Assembly: GCF_000620765.1 (NCBI RefSeq)
Contig: NZ_JIAK01000014.1
Location: 1 to 64,000 of the forward strand
Reading direction: 5' to 3'
Source: Desulfovermiculus halophilus DSM 18834
GTDB lineage: Bacteria; Desulfobacterota; Desulfovibrionia; Desulfovibrionales; Desulfothermaceae
Length of the DNA: 64,000 bases
Position 1 is the first letter of the stretch. Each line of letters opens with the position of its first letter. This document shows positions 1-8,126 of the stretch, one piece after another. The position numbers and the translations under genes are program-made. The notes beneath the pieces are model-generated. The model ran no database searches and was not told the DNA's origin. It worked only from the letters and a program-made list of their open reading frames with translations.

Positions 1-2
1 TG

Positions 3-380
3 GCCACCTCGGAAGAGGTCACGGCCACGGTCCGGTCCGTGGCCGAGTCCATGGGCAAGACCCCGGTGGCCTGCCGGGACGTGCCCGGGTTCGTGTCCAA
101 CCGGGTGCTGATGGTCATGCTCAACGAGGCCCTGTGGGAGCTGTACGAGGGTGTGGCCGCGGCCGAGGGGATCGACCAGATCATGAAGCTGGGGATGAAC
201 CACCCCATGGGTCCGCTGGCCCTGGCCGACCTGATCGGGCTGGACACGGTCCTGTCCATCCTGGAGGTCCTGCAGGACGGCTACGGTGATCCCAAGTACC
301 GGCCCTGCCCCCTGCTCAAGTCCTATGTCAACGCCGGCTGGCTGGGCCGGAAGAGCGGCAAGGGAATCTACGAGTACTAA
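3..380 (+). CDS. 3-hydroxyacyl-CoA dehydrogenase, C-terminal part (5' end outside window)
   Basis: The reading frame is open from the window edge to a TAA at 378-380, so only the last about 125 residues are seen. They match the all-helical C-terminal dimerisation/substrate domain of the 3-hydroxyacyl-CoA (3-hydroxybutyryl-CoA type) dehydrogenase family: a [10 protein letters not shown] segment, an acidic helix, then [16 protein letters not shown] and a terminal [11 protein letters not shown], all family hallmarks. The enzyme oxidises 3-hydroxyacyl-CoA with NAD in the cytoplasm during beta-oxidation, or runs in reverse. It lies upstream of an acyl-CoA dehydrogenase and a CoA-transferase on the same strand, which fits a fatty-acid or butyrate degradation cluster. 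The NAD-binding domain is not visible, so substrate preference cannot be judged. Confidence 0.93.
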   Translation, partial: ATSEEVTATVRSVAESMGKTPVACRDVPGFVSNRVLMVMLNEALWELYEGVAAAEGIDQIMKLGMNHPMGPLALADLIGLDTVLSILEVLQDGYGDPKYRPCPLLKSYVNAGWLGRKSGKGIYEY

Positions 381-384
381 CCCG

Positions 385-715
385 CATATTGGCCAAGGCG
401 CAGGCACGCTCGCGCTAGCCAAGCATACAAACGATTTCGATTTCGATTTCGATACCGATACCGATTGGGAGTGGTTACCCATTAGGGTCCTGATAAGACA
501 AAGGATCACTGGCGCGAAGAATAAGCGTCCAGTGCATCCGCCCCGTTTGTTGGGATTTGCTTTTTTCAGGATCGAAATCGCTATCGGGATCGGGATCGAT
601 ATCCAAAAATTGAGGGTTCCTGCTGCACCGAATAACATATTCTTTCGATTTCGATAGCAATCCCGATTTCGATTTGGATTATCCTACAACCATTAACTCA
701 TAACAGTTTTTCATC
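385..715 (-). repeat. Hexamer-rich dispersed repeat, long copy A
   Basis: This fills the 362-bp spacer between the hydroxyacyl-CoA dehydrogenase and the acyl-CoA dehydrogenase. Read on the minus strand it has an outer tail (CTGTTATGAGTTAATGGTT), blocks of 6-bp periodic ATCGAA/ATCGGG motifs, a unique middle, a hairpin-like segment around GGGTAACC and a final AAGCGTGCCTGCGCC-type end. A core at about 392-682 is nearly identical, in inverted orientation, to copy B at 9138-9415; hexamer numbers differ between copies. Small open frames inside it (286-657 and 475-660) only translate the repeat and are not genes. No transposase is encoded. Confidence 0.85.
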
Positions 716-742
716 CAAAAAGTGTAAGGAGATATATTTTCC

Positions 743-1897
743 ATGCAGCTGAGCAAAGAACAACTCATGATCCAGAAAATGGCCCGGGAGTTTGCCCGCA
801 AGGACCTCATGCCCATGGCGGCGGAGCGGGACCAAAAACACGAATATCCGGCGGATAGCCTGAAAAAGATGGGCGAGCTCGGCCTTCTGGGTATGCTGGT
901 TCCGGAAGAGTACGGGGGCGAGGACATGGATACAGTGTCCTATGCCCTGGCCATGAGCGAGGTGGCCTATGCCTGTGCCTCCACGGCCGTGATCATGTCT
1001 GTGCACGACTCTATATGCTGCGGGAGCCTGCTCCGGTTCGGCACAGAAGAACAAAAGCAGAAATATCTGGTGCCCATGGCCCAGGGAGAGTTTGTCTGCT
1101 CCTTTGCCCTGTCCGAGCCCGAGGCTGGCTCGGACCCGGCCGGAATGGAGACCACGGCTGTCCGGGACGGCGACCATTATATCTTAAACGGGACCAAGCG
1201 ATGGATCACCGGCGGGGCCACCTCAGAGCTGTTCATCGTTCTGGCCAAGACCGATCCTGAAGCCGGTCACAAAGGGATCTCCGCCTTTCTGGTCACCAAG
1301 GACATGGAAGGCTTTTCCACCGGCCGTTTGGAGGACAAGATGGGCCAGTGCGCATCAGACACCACGGACCTATTGTTCAACAACTGCCGGGTTCCGGCTG
1401 ATCACCTCCTGGGCAAGGAAGGCCAGGGCTTTGTAGTGGCCATGTCCGGCCTGGACGACGGGCGGATCGGCATCGCCGCCTTGTCCCTGGGTGTGGGCCA
1501 GGCCGCCCTGGATCAGGCAGTGGAGTACTCCAAGCAGCGGGTGCAGTTCGGCAAGCCCATCGCCAAGAACCAGGGCCTGCGCTGGATGATCGCAGATATG
1601 GCCACAGACGTAGAAGCCGCCCGACTGTTGGTGTTAAACGCCGCGGCCAAGAAGGACAACGGTCAGAAATGCAGCAAGGAAGCCTCCATGGCCAAGCTGC
1701 ATGCCTCGGAGATGGCCAACCGGGTCACCGGACAGGCCATCCAGATCCACGGCGGATACGGATACACCAAGGAGTTCCCGGTGGAACGCCTGTACCGGGA
1801 CGCCAGGGTGCTGACCATCTATGAGGGGACCTCCCAGGTCCAGAAGGTGGTTATTGCCAATGACGTGATCGGGGACAAGAAGAAAGGTAAGAAGTAA
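743..1897 (+). CDS. Acyl-CoA dehydrogenase
   Basis: A 384-residue flavoprotein of the usual acyl-CoA dehydrogenase length. It should oxidise a short-chain acyl-CoA to the 2-enoyl-CoA and pass electrons to electron-transfer flavoprotein. Visible family marks are the FAD/substrate signature around residues 120-160 (ALSEPEAGSDPAG, then LNGTKRWITGG), the HGGYGYTKEFPVERLYRD stretch, and the C-terminal YEGTSQVQ whose Glu (about residue 361) is the expected catalytic base of the short-chain type. An AAGGAG lies about 11 bases before the ATG, a rather long spacing. It is followed 10 bases later by the CoA-transferase genes, so these three probably form one transcript. Chain length is not determined by the sequence. 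Confidence 0.95.
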   Translation: MQLSKEQLMIQKMAREFARKDLMPMAAERDQKHEYPADSLKKMGELGLLGMLVPEEYGGEDMDTVSYALAMSEVAYACASTAVIMSVHDSICCGSLLRFGTEEQKQKYLVPMAQGEFVCSFALSEPEAGSDPAGMETTAVRDGDHYILNGTKRWITGGATSELFIVLAKTDPEAGHKGISAFLVTKDMEGFSTGRLEDKMGQCASDTTDLLFNNCRVPADHLLGKEGQGFVVAMSGLDDGRIGIAALSLGVGQAALDQAVEYSKQRVQFGKPIAKNQGLRWMIADMATDVEAARLLVLNAAAKKDNGQKCSKEASMAKLHASEMANRVTGQAIQIHGGYGYTKEFPVERLYRDARVLTIYEGTSQVQKVVIANDVIGDKKKGKK

Positions 1898-1907
1898 GGA
1901 GAGGTCA

Positions 1908-2888
1908 ATGGAGAAAAAGAAAGCACAGCGCATGGACCTGTCCGAGGCTGTCGCCATGATCCGGGACGGGGATTTGCTCACCTTTTCCGGATTTACCATC
2001 TGGCGCAGGCCCATGGCCGCAATCTATGAGATGATCAGGCAGGGCAAAAAAGACCTGCATCTGGTGGAAGTTCAGGGGGGGACACACAGCGACCTGCTCA
2101 TCGGGGCCGGGTGTGTGAAGATATGGGAGTCGTGCTGGATCGGGCATGAGCTCTACGGCAAGCTGGGGGGCAACCTGGCCCGCAAGGCCGAGGCCGGGGA
2201 GGTGATCATCGAGGACTACACCCATATGCAGCTCTTGTGCCGTATGGCCGCCGGAGCCATGGGCCTGCCCTACTATCCGACCTATGCCGGCCTGGGTACG
2301 GACCACCTCAATCCGGAGTACGACCATCTGGGCAAGCTGGGTTACCGGGAGGGTTCCTATCCCAAGATCCCCAAAAAGAAGTACGAGCTGGTCAAGGATC
2401 CTTTCTTTGACAGCGAGCTGGTGCACGTCCCGGCCTGCAACCCGGACTGGTGCATTGTGTTCACCCAGGAGGTGGGCAGCGAGGGGACTCTGCGCCTCCA
2501 GGGCCAGCGCTTCAGCGACGAGGAGGCCATCAAGGCCGCGGACAATGTGCTGGTGCTGGCCGAACACGTGGTCTCAGAGGATTACATCCGTCGCGATCCG
2601 GATCGGAATCTGATCCCCCACTACATGGTGGACGCCATTGTGGAATGCCCCTGGGGTGCCCATCCCACCGGATGCTACGGCCTGTACGAGCCGGACGGAC
2701 GATTTATCCAGGATATCTACAAAAAAACCCGGACTCAGGAAGGCCTGGAGGCCTGGGTGGATGAATGGATCCTTTCGGTCTCTGATTTCGACGGTTATCT
2801 GCATAAGCTGGGAGTGCCGCATCTGAAAGTGCTCAAAGCCAATCCGGCGGAAAAGCATTCCACACAGATCAAAAGGGGGAAAGCCTGA
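1908..2888 (+). CDS. CoA-transferase, alpha subunit (glutaconate CoA-transferase family)
   Basis: A 326-residue protein resembling the A subunit of the two-subunit family I CoA-transferases (glutaconate CoA-transferase GctA, IpdA). The N-terminal part (residues 10-60) has the DGDLLTFSGF and HLVEVQGG segments of this fold; the central PTYAGLGTD and the later FTQEVGSEGTLR stretch are also typical. With its partner it would move CoA between an acyl-CoA and a free acid, activating a carboxylic acid for the neighbouring dehydrogenases. The stop codon overlaps the start of the beta subunit (TGATG at 2886-2890), which implies translational coupling. The preceding gene ends 10 bases upstream, and GGAGAGG before the ATG serves as ribosome-binding site. 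Exact acid substrate unknown. Confidence 0.9.
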   Translation: MEKKKAQRMDLSEAVAMIRDGDLLTFSGFTIWRRPMAAIYEMIRQGKKDLHLVEVQGGTHSDLLIGAGCVKIWESCWIGHELYGKLGGNLARKAEAGEVIIEDYTHMQLLCRMAAGAMGLPYYPTYAGLGTDHLNPEYDHLGKLGYREGSYPKIPKKKYELVKDPFFDSELVHVPACNPDWCIVFTQEVGSEGTLRLQGQRFSDEEAIKAADNVLVLAEHVVSEDYIRRDPDRNLIPHYMVDAIVECPWGAHPTGCYGLYEPDGRFIQDIYKKTRTQEGLEAWVDEWILSVSDFDGYLHKLGVPHLKVLKANPAEKHSTQIKRGKA

Positions 2889-3721
2889 TGTATAAGGAAA
2901 AGAGCGGTTCAGGCAGCGGTGCGTCGGCTTTGAGTCCGGGCGAATACCAGCCCATCGATATGCTGGCGGTGGCCGCGGCCAGGGAGGTTGCGGACGGTGA
3001 TATCGTGTTTGCCGGAACCGGGTTGCCCATGCTGGCCATGAGCCTGGCTCAGCTGAGCACGGCCCCGAAATCGGTCTGCATCTACGAAGCTGGAAGTATT
3101 GACGGCTGTCCCTGCTCCATCCCCACCTCGGTGGGCGATGCCCGGTGCATTGAGAACGCCTCGGTTGCTTCCGGATTGTTCGATGTCTTTCATCAGCTGC
3201 AACGGGGATGGGTGGACCTGGCCTTTCTGGGCGGGGCGGAGATCGACAGATACGGGAATGTGAACACAACCGGGATCGGAAGGTACGGAGTGGTTCCGGA
3301 AAAGCGTCTGACCGGGGGTGGGGGCAACCCGGACATCAACGGTTTGGCCAAAAAGACCGTGTTCATCATGGTCCAGGAAAAACGGCGGTTCAAGGAGCAG
3401 GTGGACTTCATCACCTCCCCGGGCTGGCGGATCCCCAAGTGGCCGGAAGGGGAGATTCGGCACAAGCAGGAAGTCTACAACCGGGCTTATCGGGGGGGAC
3501 CAACGGCCGTGATCACGGACATGGCAGTCTTTCGCTTTGACGAACAGGGGGAGATGTACCTGGATACCGTCCATCCCGGATTCACGGTTCAGGATGTGCA
3601 GGCAAAGTGCGGGTTTGTGCTGAATGTGGATCGGGTCAGCGGGGAGACCAAGGCCCCGACCAGGGACGACGTCCAGCTGCTGTATACCCGGATTGACCCG
3701 GAGCGGGTCTTCTTGCCCTGA
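2888..3721 (+). CDS. CoA-transferase, beta subunit (glutaconate CoA-transferase family)
   Basis: A 277-residue partner of the preceding gene, overlapping it by one base. It carries the IYEAGSIDG motif near residue 67; in glutaconate CoA-transferase the matching Glu of the B subunit forms the covalent CoA-thioester, so the active-site residue is present. A later GGGGN segment and FITSPGW motif also fit the family. The gene closes the acyl-CoA cluster: a strong stem-loop with a T-run follows 30 bases after the stop. Function beyond family level is inferred only from the adjacent acyl-CoA and hydroxyacyl-CoA dehydrogenases. Confidence 0.9.
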   Translation: MYKEKSGSGSGASALSPGEYQPIDMLAVAAAREVADGDIVFAGTGLPMLAMSLAQLSTAPKSVCIYEAGSIDGCPCSIPTSVGDARCIENASVASGLFDVFHQLQRGWVDLAFLGGAEIDRYGNVNTTGIGRYGVVPEKRLTGGGGNPDINGLAKKTVFIMVQEKRRFKEQVDFITSPGWRIPKWPEGEIRHKQEVYNRAYRGGPTAVITDMAVFRFDEQGEMYLDTVHPGFTVQDVQAKCGFVLNVDRVSGETKAPTRDDVQLLYTRIDPERVFLP

Positions 3722-3750
3722 TTCAGGACAGAACGGCATGATCGTGATAG

Positions 3751-3790
3751 AGCCCGGACCTCAGCCCGATGACTGAGTCCGGGCTTTTGT
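3751..3790 (+). terminator. Rho-independent terminator after the acyl-CoA cluster
   Basis: AGCCCGGAC-CTCAG pairs with CTGAG-TCCGGGCT across a short loop and is followed by TTTTGTTG. It sits 30 bases downstream of the CoA-transferase beta gene and separates the cluster from the regulator gene at 3902. Confidence 0.85.
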
Positions 3791-3901
3791 TGTTCAGCGT
3801 CTTTCTTGTGAATCGCACGGCTTGTATCCTGAGGATAAAGTGTACTAGGATGCGCTCAGCCAAAGGGAAAAAAGCTTTCGAACCATTGCCTGGAACTCTC
3901 T

Positions 3902-6253
3902 ATGTATATTGAGGATCACGCACGCAGCGGCATGGCCGATCTGGAAATCTATAAGCAGACCATTCAAATCCTGCGCCAGTTCAAAAAATGCCTGTTCAGG
4001 GCCCAGAGTGAGGAGGGATTCCTGCAGGAGCTGTGCGAGCTCATTGTTCGCACCGGGGGCTACAGAATGGCCTGGGCGGGGTATAACCTGGAGCCCGATC
4101 CCGGGCCTCTGGAACTGGTGGCCTGTCATGGACAGGGCACAGACAAAGATTTTGTGCGGCAATGTCTCCTGCTTGATCCGGTGGGCAATCGACATATGGG
4201 CCCCAGCCTGCGGGCTGTGGAAACAGGCGAGCCTTTTCTGGTCCACGATATCCCCCGCATGTCCAGCATGGCCTTTTCCAAGTGGAAGGAACTGGCCATG
4301 GAGTATGGCTTTGGGGCTGTCTTGAGCATACCTTTGCGTCTGCAGCAGGAGATGCTCGGCGTTTTGACCGTTTATACGGATGTGAATCAGGGGTTTGATC
4401 CTGTGGTTGAGGAAGTGCTTCTGGAGTTGTCCGCGGACATCGCCTACGGGATTCAAAGCCTGAGGACCCAGGCCGATCATGAACATGCCGAGGAAGTCAT
4501 CCAGCGTACCGAGGCCAAGTACAGGGCGGTCCTGGAGAATACCGGGACTGGGACCATTCTGATTGAAAACAATGAAACCGTGTCCTTTGTCAATGAGACC
4601 TTCACCAATTTGACCGGATATTCCAAGCAGGAAATCGTGGGTCGGATGAAGTGGTCGGATTTCGTGGCCGCAAAGGACAAGCAACGGATGCAGAACTACC
4701 ACGTGTGGAGGCGGACAGTTCCAGGCAAGGCCCCGTCCGTGTACCAGTGCACCGTTGAGGATAAGCAGGGCCGGCATATGAATGTGCTGATGAAGGTGGG
4801 CATGGTGGAAAACAGCACCATGAGTGTAGCCTCGTTCATGGATATCAGCCAGGCCACCCAGGCCCAGGACATTTTGTCCCAGAAAGAATCACAGCTCAAT
4901 GTCCTGCTGGATAATTTTGAAGGCTTTATCTACGTTCGGGATACTTCCTATCGTATCGAGTATATCAACAAGCGGCTGATCAACCGATTGGGCCGGGACC
5001 CAAGAGGTGAGCTGTGCTACAAGGCCCTGTATAACAAGGAGAAGCCCTGTCCGGGGTGCAGGCACGAGATCCTGGGCCGGGAAGACTTCATGAAGCGTGA
5101 GTTCCACAGCAGCATTGACGACCGCTGGTATCGTGCGGTGCTCTCTCCCATCCTGAATTCCGGGGGAGCAGTGTCCAGAGTCCAGTGTCTGCTCACGGAC
5201 ATTACCGAGCTCAAGGAAGCGGAAAGCGATCTCATTGAGCGGGAGAAAAAGCTGAAAAAAGCCAGTCTCAGCCTGCAGAGCATGGATGGATCCAGGTTTC
5301 GGCTGGGGCGGATCCTGGGCAAGAGTCAGGCTATGCAGGAGGTCTACGATCTGATCCTTAAGGCGGCTGCATCGGACGACTATGTCCTCATTTACGGCGA
5401 GGCGGGGACGGGCAAAGAGCTTGTGGCCCAGACTATACACGACCTGAGTCCCAGGGCCAAAAATACATTTTTGCCGGTTAACTGCGGGGCGATCCATGAG
5501 AACATCATTGAAAGCGAATTCTTTGGATACAAGAAAGGGGCGTTTACCGGCGCGGACAAGCACAAGCCGGGATACATGGATGTGGCCGACCAGGGCACCC
5601 TGTTTTTGGACGAGGTGGGCGAGATACCATTGAGCATGCAGGTCAAGCTTCTGCGGGTCATGGACGGCAATGGGTATCTGCCCTTGGGCGGGGTAACCAC
5701 CAACTCCTCGGATGTGCGCATTGTGGCCGCTACAAACAGGGATCTGCAGGATCTGGTCCGCCAGGGGCATATCCGCCAGGACTTCTTTTACCGGATTCAT
5801 GTTATCCCTATCCCACTTCCCCCACTGCGGGAACGAAAAGAGGATCTGCCTCTGCTCATCGAGCACTTTGTCTCCTCCATAACCGGACAGGAGCAGAGCG
5901 ACCCCCTGCCGGCCAGGGTGGTGGAGACCCTGCACCATTACAGCTGGCCGGGCAATGTGCGTGAACTGCAAAGCGTGATCAAAAGGACCTTGACCATGGG
6001 CCGTTTTGATCCTGAATTCCTGGATCATTCAAATGCCTGGCAGGAGCAGAGCCCTGGGATTGGTCATGATGCAGGTCAGGATTTGCTCTTTCAGCAGGAT
6101 ATGGACTTGAAGCAGGCCACAGAGGCTTTTGAAAAGCAATTTATTGAGCAGGCATTACAGTCCAATCGCTGGAGCCGGATGCACACAGCCGAGGCCTTGG
6201 GCATTCACCGCAAGACCCTGCACGCCAAGATGCGCAAGTATGGGGTGGAGTAG
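3902..6253 (+). CDS. Sigma-54-dependent regulator (GAF-PAS-PAS-AAA+-Fis HTH)
   Basis: A 783-residue cytoplasmic enhancer-binding protein. Residues about 20-185 look like a GAF domain, 200-320 and 330-440 like two PAS domains, 465-700 is the AAA+ module, and 735-780 a Fis-type helix-turn-helix (AEALGIHRKTLHAKMRKYG). Walker A (GEAGTGKE) is near residue 498 and the sigma-54 contact loop GAFTGA near residue 548, so it should activate RNA polymerase carrying sigma-54. There is no receiver domain, so the signal is probably a ligand sensed by GAF/PAS. The second PAS has a Cys-Pro-Gly-Cys motif (about residue 380) that could bind a metal or sense redox. It lies just after the acyl-CoA cluster and may control it; I found no convincing -24/-12 promoter there. 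An alternative start is ATG at 3932. Confidence 0.93.
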   Translation: MYIEDHARSGMADLEIYKQTIQILRQFKKCLFRAQSEEGFLQELCELIVRTGGYRMAWAGYNLEPDPGPLELVACHGQGTDKDFVRQCLLLDPVGNRHMGPSLRAVETGEPFLVHDIPRMSSMAFSKWKELAMEYGFGAVLSIPLRLQQEMLGVLTVYTDVNQGFDPVVEEVLLELSADIAYGIQSLRTQADHEHAEEVIQRTEAKYRAVLENTGTGTILIENNETVSFVNETFTNLTGYSKQEIVGRMKWSDFVAAKDKQRMQNYHVWRRTVPGKAPSVYQCTVEDKQGRHMNVLMKVGMVENSTMSVASFMDISQATQAQDILSQKESQLNVLLDNFEGFIYVRDTSYRIEYINKRLINRLGRDPRGELCYKALYNKEKPCPGCRHEILGREDFMKREFHSSIDDRWYRAVLSPILNSGGAVSRVQCLLTDITELKEAESDLIEREKKLKKASLSLQSMDGSRFRLGRILGKSQAMQEVYDLILKAAASDDYVLIYGEAGTGKELVAQTIHDLSPRAKNTFLPVNCGAIHENIIESEFFGYKKGAFTGADKHKPGYMDVADQGTLFLDEVGEIPLSMQVKLLRVMDGNGYLPLGGVTTNSSDVRIVAATNRDLQDLVRQGHIRQDFFYRIHVIPIPLPPLRERKEDLPLLIEHFVSSITGQEQSDPLPARVVETLHHYSWPGNVRELQSVIKRTLTMGRFDPEFLDHSNAWQEQSPGIGHDAGQDLLFQQDMDLKQATEAFEKQFIEQALQSNRWSRMHTAEALGIHRKTLHAKMRKYGVE

Positions 6254-6337
6254 ACGCATCTGCATACATGCTCAAACTCCAAAAATCTCCAGTCTGTTCC
6301 GGAATCTGTTTTTGGGTATCATAAGGAGGAGTGGCAC

Positions 6338-6802
6338 ATGGGCCGTGATGATCGGTACATAGAAGAGTCTGAGGAAATAAAGGCCGTCATCCGGCGGTGC
6401 GGTGTATGCCGTTTGGGATTGGCCAGGGAGAACGAGCCCTATATCGTTCCGGTCTGTTTCGGATTCGACGGTCATGCACTGTACATCCATACCGGAACAA
6501 CAGGCCGGAAGATTGAGTTCTTTGAAGCCAACCCGCAGGTTTGCTTTGAGTTCGAGGACAATGCCCGGGTGATCGCGGATTCGGACAAGCCCTGCGCCTG
6601 GAGTATGATCTACACCAGTGTGGTGGGCAGCGGCCGAATTAGGGAGCTGCATACTGAGGATGAGAAGGTGGGCGGCTTGAATCAAATCATGAACCATTAC
6701 TCCGGTAAGTCCTGGGTCATGCCCAGGGAGAAGCTGGACTCAGTCCGGGTCTGGGCCGTGGATATCGAGTCCATGCGGGGGAAGTCGTCCGCGCACAGCT
6801 GA
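6338..6802 (+). CDS. Pyridoxamine 5'-phosphate oxidase-like flavin protein (NimA type)
   Basis: A 154-residue split-barrel protein. The pattern CRLGLARENEPYIVPV near residue 25, then LYIHTGTTGRK and VCFEFEDN, is that of the small FMN-binding PNPOx-like family that includes the nitroimidazole resistance protein NimA. Most members are of unknown physiological role; they bind FMN and reduce small molecules in the cytoplasm. An ATAAGGAGGA ribosome site lies 8 bases before the ATG. It follows the sigma-54 regulator by 84 bases on the same strand, but a functional link is not shown. Confidence 0.88.
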   Translation: MGRDDRYIEESEEIKAVIRRCGVCRLGLARENEPYIVPVCFGFDGHALYIHTGTTGRKIEFFEANPQVCFEFEDNARVIADSDKPCAWSMIYTSVVGSGRIRELHTEDEKVGGLNQIMNHYSGKSWVMPREKLDSVRVWAVDIESMRGKSSAHS

Positions 6803-6854
6803 CAAAGGCCGGGCCAGAAAGTCTGGGCGGGTTTTGTATAAAAAACTGTTCATA

Positions 6855-6950
6855 GTTATCAGGATCCGATTGGGTAACCACTCCCAGTCGGTATCGAAAT
6901 CGTTTTCATGCTTCGTTAGCGCAAGCGTGCCTGCGCCTTGGCAAGCATGT
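6855..6950 (+). repeat. Hexamer-rich dispersed repeat, short copy C
   Basis: This stretch has the outer AACTGTTCATAGTTATCAGG start and then the hairpin CCGATTGGG (6866-6874) / CCCAGTCGG (6883-6891), two ATCGAA-type hexamers and the AGCGTGCCTGCGCCTTGG end. The middle about 200 bases of the long copies are missing. It ends five bases before the stop codon of the DUF89 gene. Confidence 0.82.
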
Positions 6951-6954
6951 GTGG

Positions 6955-7815
6955 TTAGTAAGTCCTGAGCTGATCAAAAACTGACGTCCGGACTGGAAAA
7001 CCGGTCAATCCGGCAACTACCGGACATTTGACCTTGAGGGCGAAAAAAACGCCCGGCAGACGGCCGTGCAGGGCTTCGAAATTGCCCTGGCCCTTGCTGA
7101 TGACGATCTGGGTGGCATACAGCTCTTCCAGGAACTCTGGATCACACCTGGAAAGGATTGTACCCGGGCTGTCCACGCCTGAAGAGATCACCCGGCACAG
7201 GCGGTCCATGCCCACAAATCGGGCGTCCTCCAGGGTTGCATCGTTGAGGATGGGCGCCCCCCGGACCACATAACTCACCTCTGCCCCCAGCTTCTGCAGC
7301 TCTTTGACCAGGAGAGTATCCATGCCGATCTCCCCGGCGTTGTCGCCCAGAATCATGATCCTGGTCCGTACGGATTCCAGAAGCTGGCGCAATGTGGTGT
7401 AGCCTTGCATTCTTTCCTGGGCCTTTTCTTGGTTCAGAGCCGCTTCCCAGTCGAACTCCCCATCGACTCCCACATCTATATAATTGGCGATCAACGAGAA
7501 ACGCAGGGCGGTCAGAAGAGGATCCGGACTGGTCTGGATCTGTTTCTTCAACACCGGCAGGAGGTTCAGGACTTGGGTGTTGGCCGTGTGTTTATGCTGG
7601 GCAAAAAAGTCGTTTTGGCCGCTGATTTCAGCTGCTTGGGCATAAATCCGGGCGGCCAGCTCCGGGGGCGGGTGATTGGTATCGGTGGCATGGATGATGT
7701 CCCGGCATTGGGTCTGAATCTGCTGCTGCAGCTGGTGATCCTCGCCGGCTATCATGGCGGCCAGTTTTTCGATTTGGCGTTCAAAACAGGGGATGCATTC
7801 GGTAAAGGTCTGCAT
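6955..7815 (-). CDS. DUF89 / ARMT1-family damage-control phosphatase
   Basis: A 286-residue protein with the N-terminal ECIPCF motif (residues 6-11) and the central DNAGEIGMDTLL motif (near residue 155) of DUF89 proteins. The family comprises metal-dependent phosphatases proposed to remove damaged or overflow phosphometabolites; prokaryotic CxxC members form the subfamily with two cysteines at the N terminus, which are present. A later CDPEFLEELY and KCPVVA also fit. It is cytoplasmic. The gene is transcribed leftward, separated by 55 bases from the small membrane protein gene; its 3' end abuts a repeat copy. The substrate cannot be told from sequence. Confidence 0.88.
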   Translation of the reverse strand: MQTFTECIPCFERQIEKLAAMIAGEDHQLQQQIQTQCRDIIHATDTNHPPPELAARIYAQAAEISGQNDFFAQHKHTANTQVLNLLPVLKKQIQTSPDPLLTALRFSLIANYIDVGVDGEFDWEAALNQEKAQERMQGYTTLRQLLESVRTRIMILGDNAGEIGMDTLLVKELQKLGAEVSYVVRGAPILNDATLEDARFVGMDRLCRVISSGVDSPGTILSRCDPEFLEELYATQIVISKGQGNFEALHGRLPGVFFALKVKCPVVAGLTGFPVRTSVFDQLRTY

Positions 7816-7870
7816 ACAGTATCCTCATTCGTAATATCCCGGCCGCAAGCGTACAGGGGTGTGTCCAGCT

Positions 7871-8101
7871 TTATTTCTTATGCGAGGGGTCTGCCTCATC
7901 CTGATCTTCGTCTTCTTCGTCCGTGGGGCTGATATCTGTTTTTTTTCGTACGCCCAGGCCAAAGATGTACAGGACAAAGAGCAGGGGAGTAAAGAGCATG
8001 GCCTGCTCCAGTCGGCCGTAAAACATGCTGACCACACTGAAGACAACGGCGCCGATGACCAGGATCAGCAGGATCCAGGCCAGAACTTTGGAATCAGTCA
8101 T
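7871..8101 (-). CDS. Small two-helix membrane protein
   Basis: A 76-residue protein with two hydrophobic segments (about residues 6-25 and 32-50) separated by a short charged loop, then a strongly acidic tail rich in Asp and Glu ending in a His-Lys-Lys motif. I do not recognise the family. I chose the ATG at 8101 because an upstream start (8149) would overlap cysQ by 23 bases and adds a polar stretch with no hydrophobic character; a good ribosome site is not obvious for either. It lies 25 bases after cysQ on the same strand and may be co-transcribed. Function unknown. Confidence 0.65.
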   Translation of the reverse strand: MTDSKVLAWILLILVIGAVVFSVVSMFYGRLEQAMLFTPLLFVLYIFGLGVRKKTDISPTDEEDEDQDEADPSHKK

Positions 8102-8126
8102 GGAATGCCCTGCTTTGATTGGTCTG

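Noticed and set aside
286-660. Small open frames with DFDFDTDTD-like sequence
   Set aside because: They translate the 6-base repeat units and recur in the inverted copy; not genes.
6802-6850. Terminator after the PNPOx-like gene
   Set aside because: GGCCGGGCC and a T-run are present but the arms do not pair well, so I did not call it.
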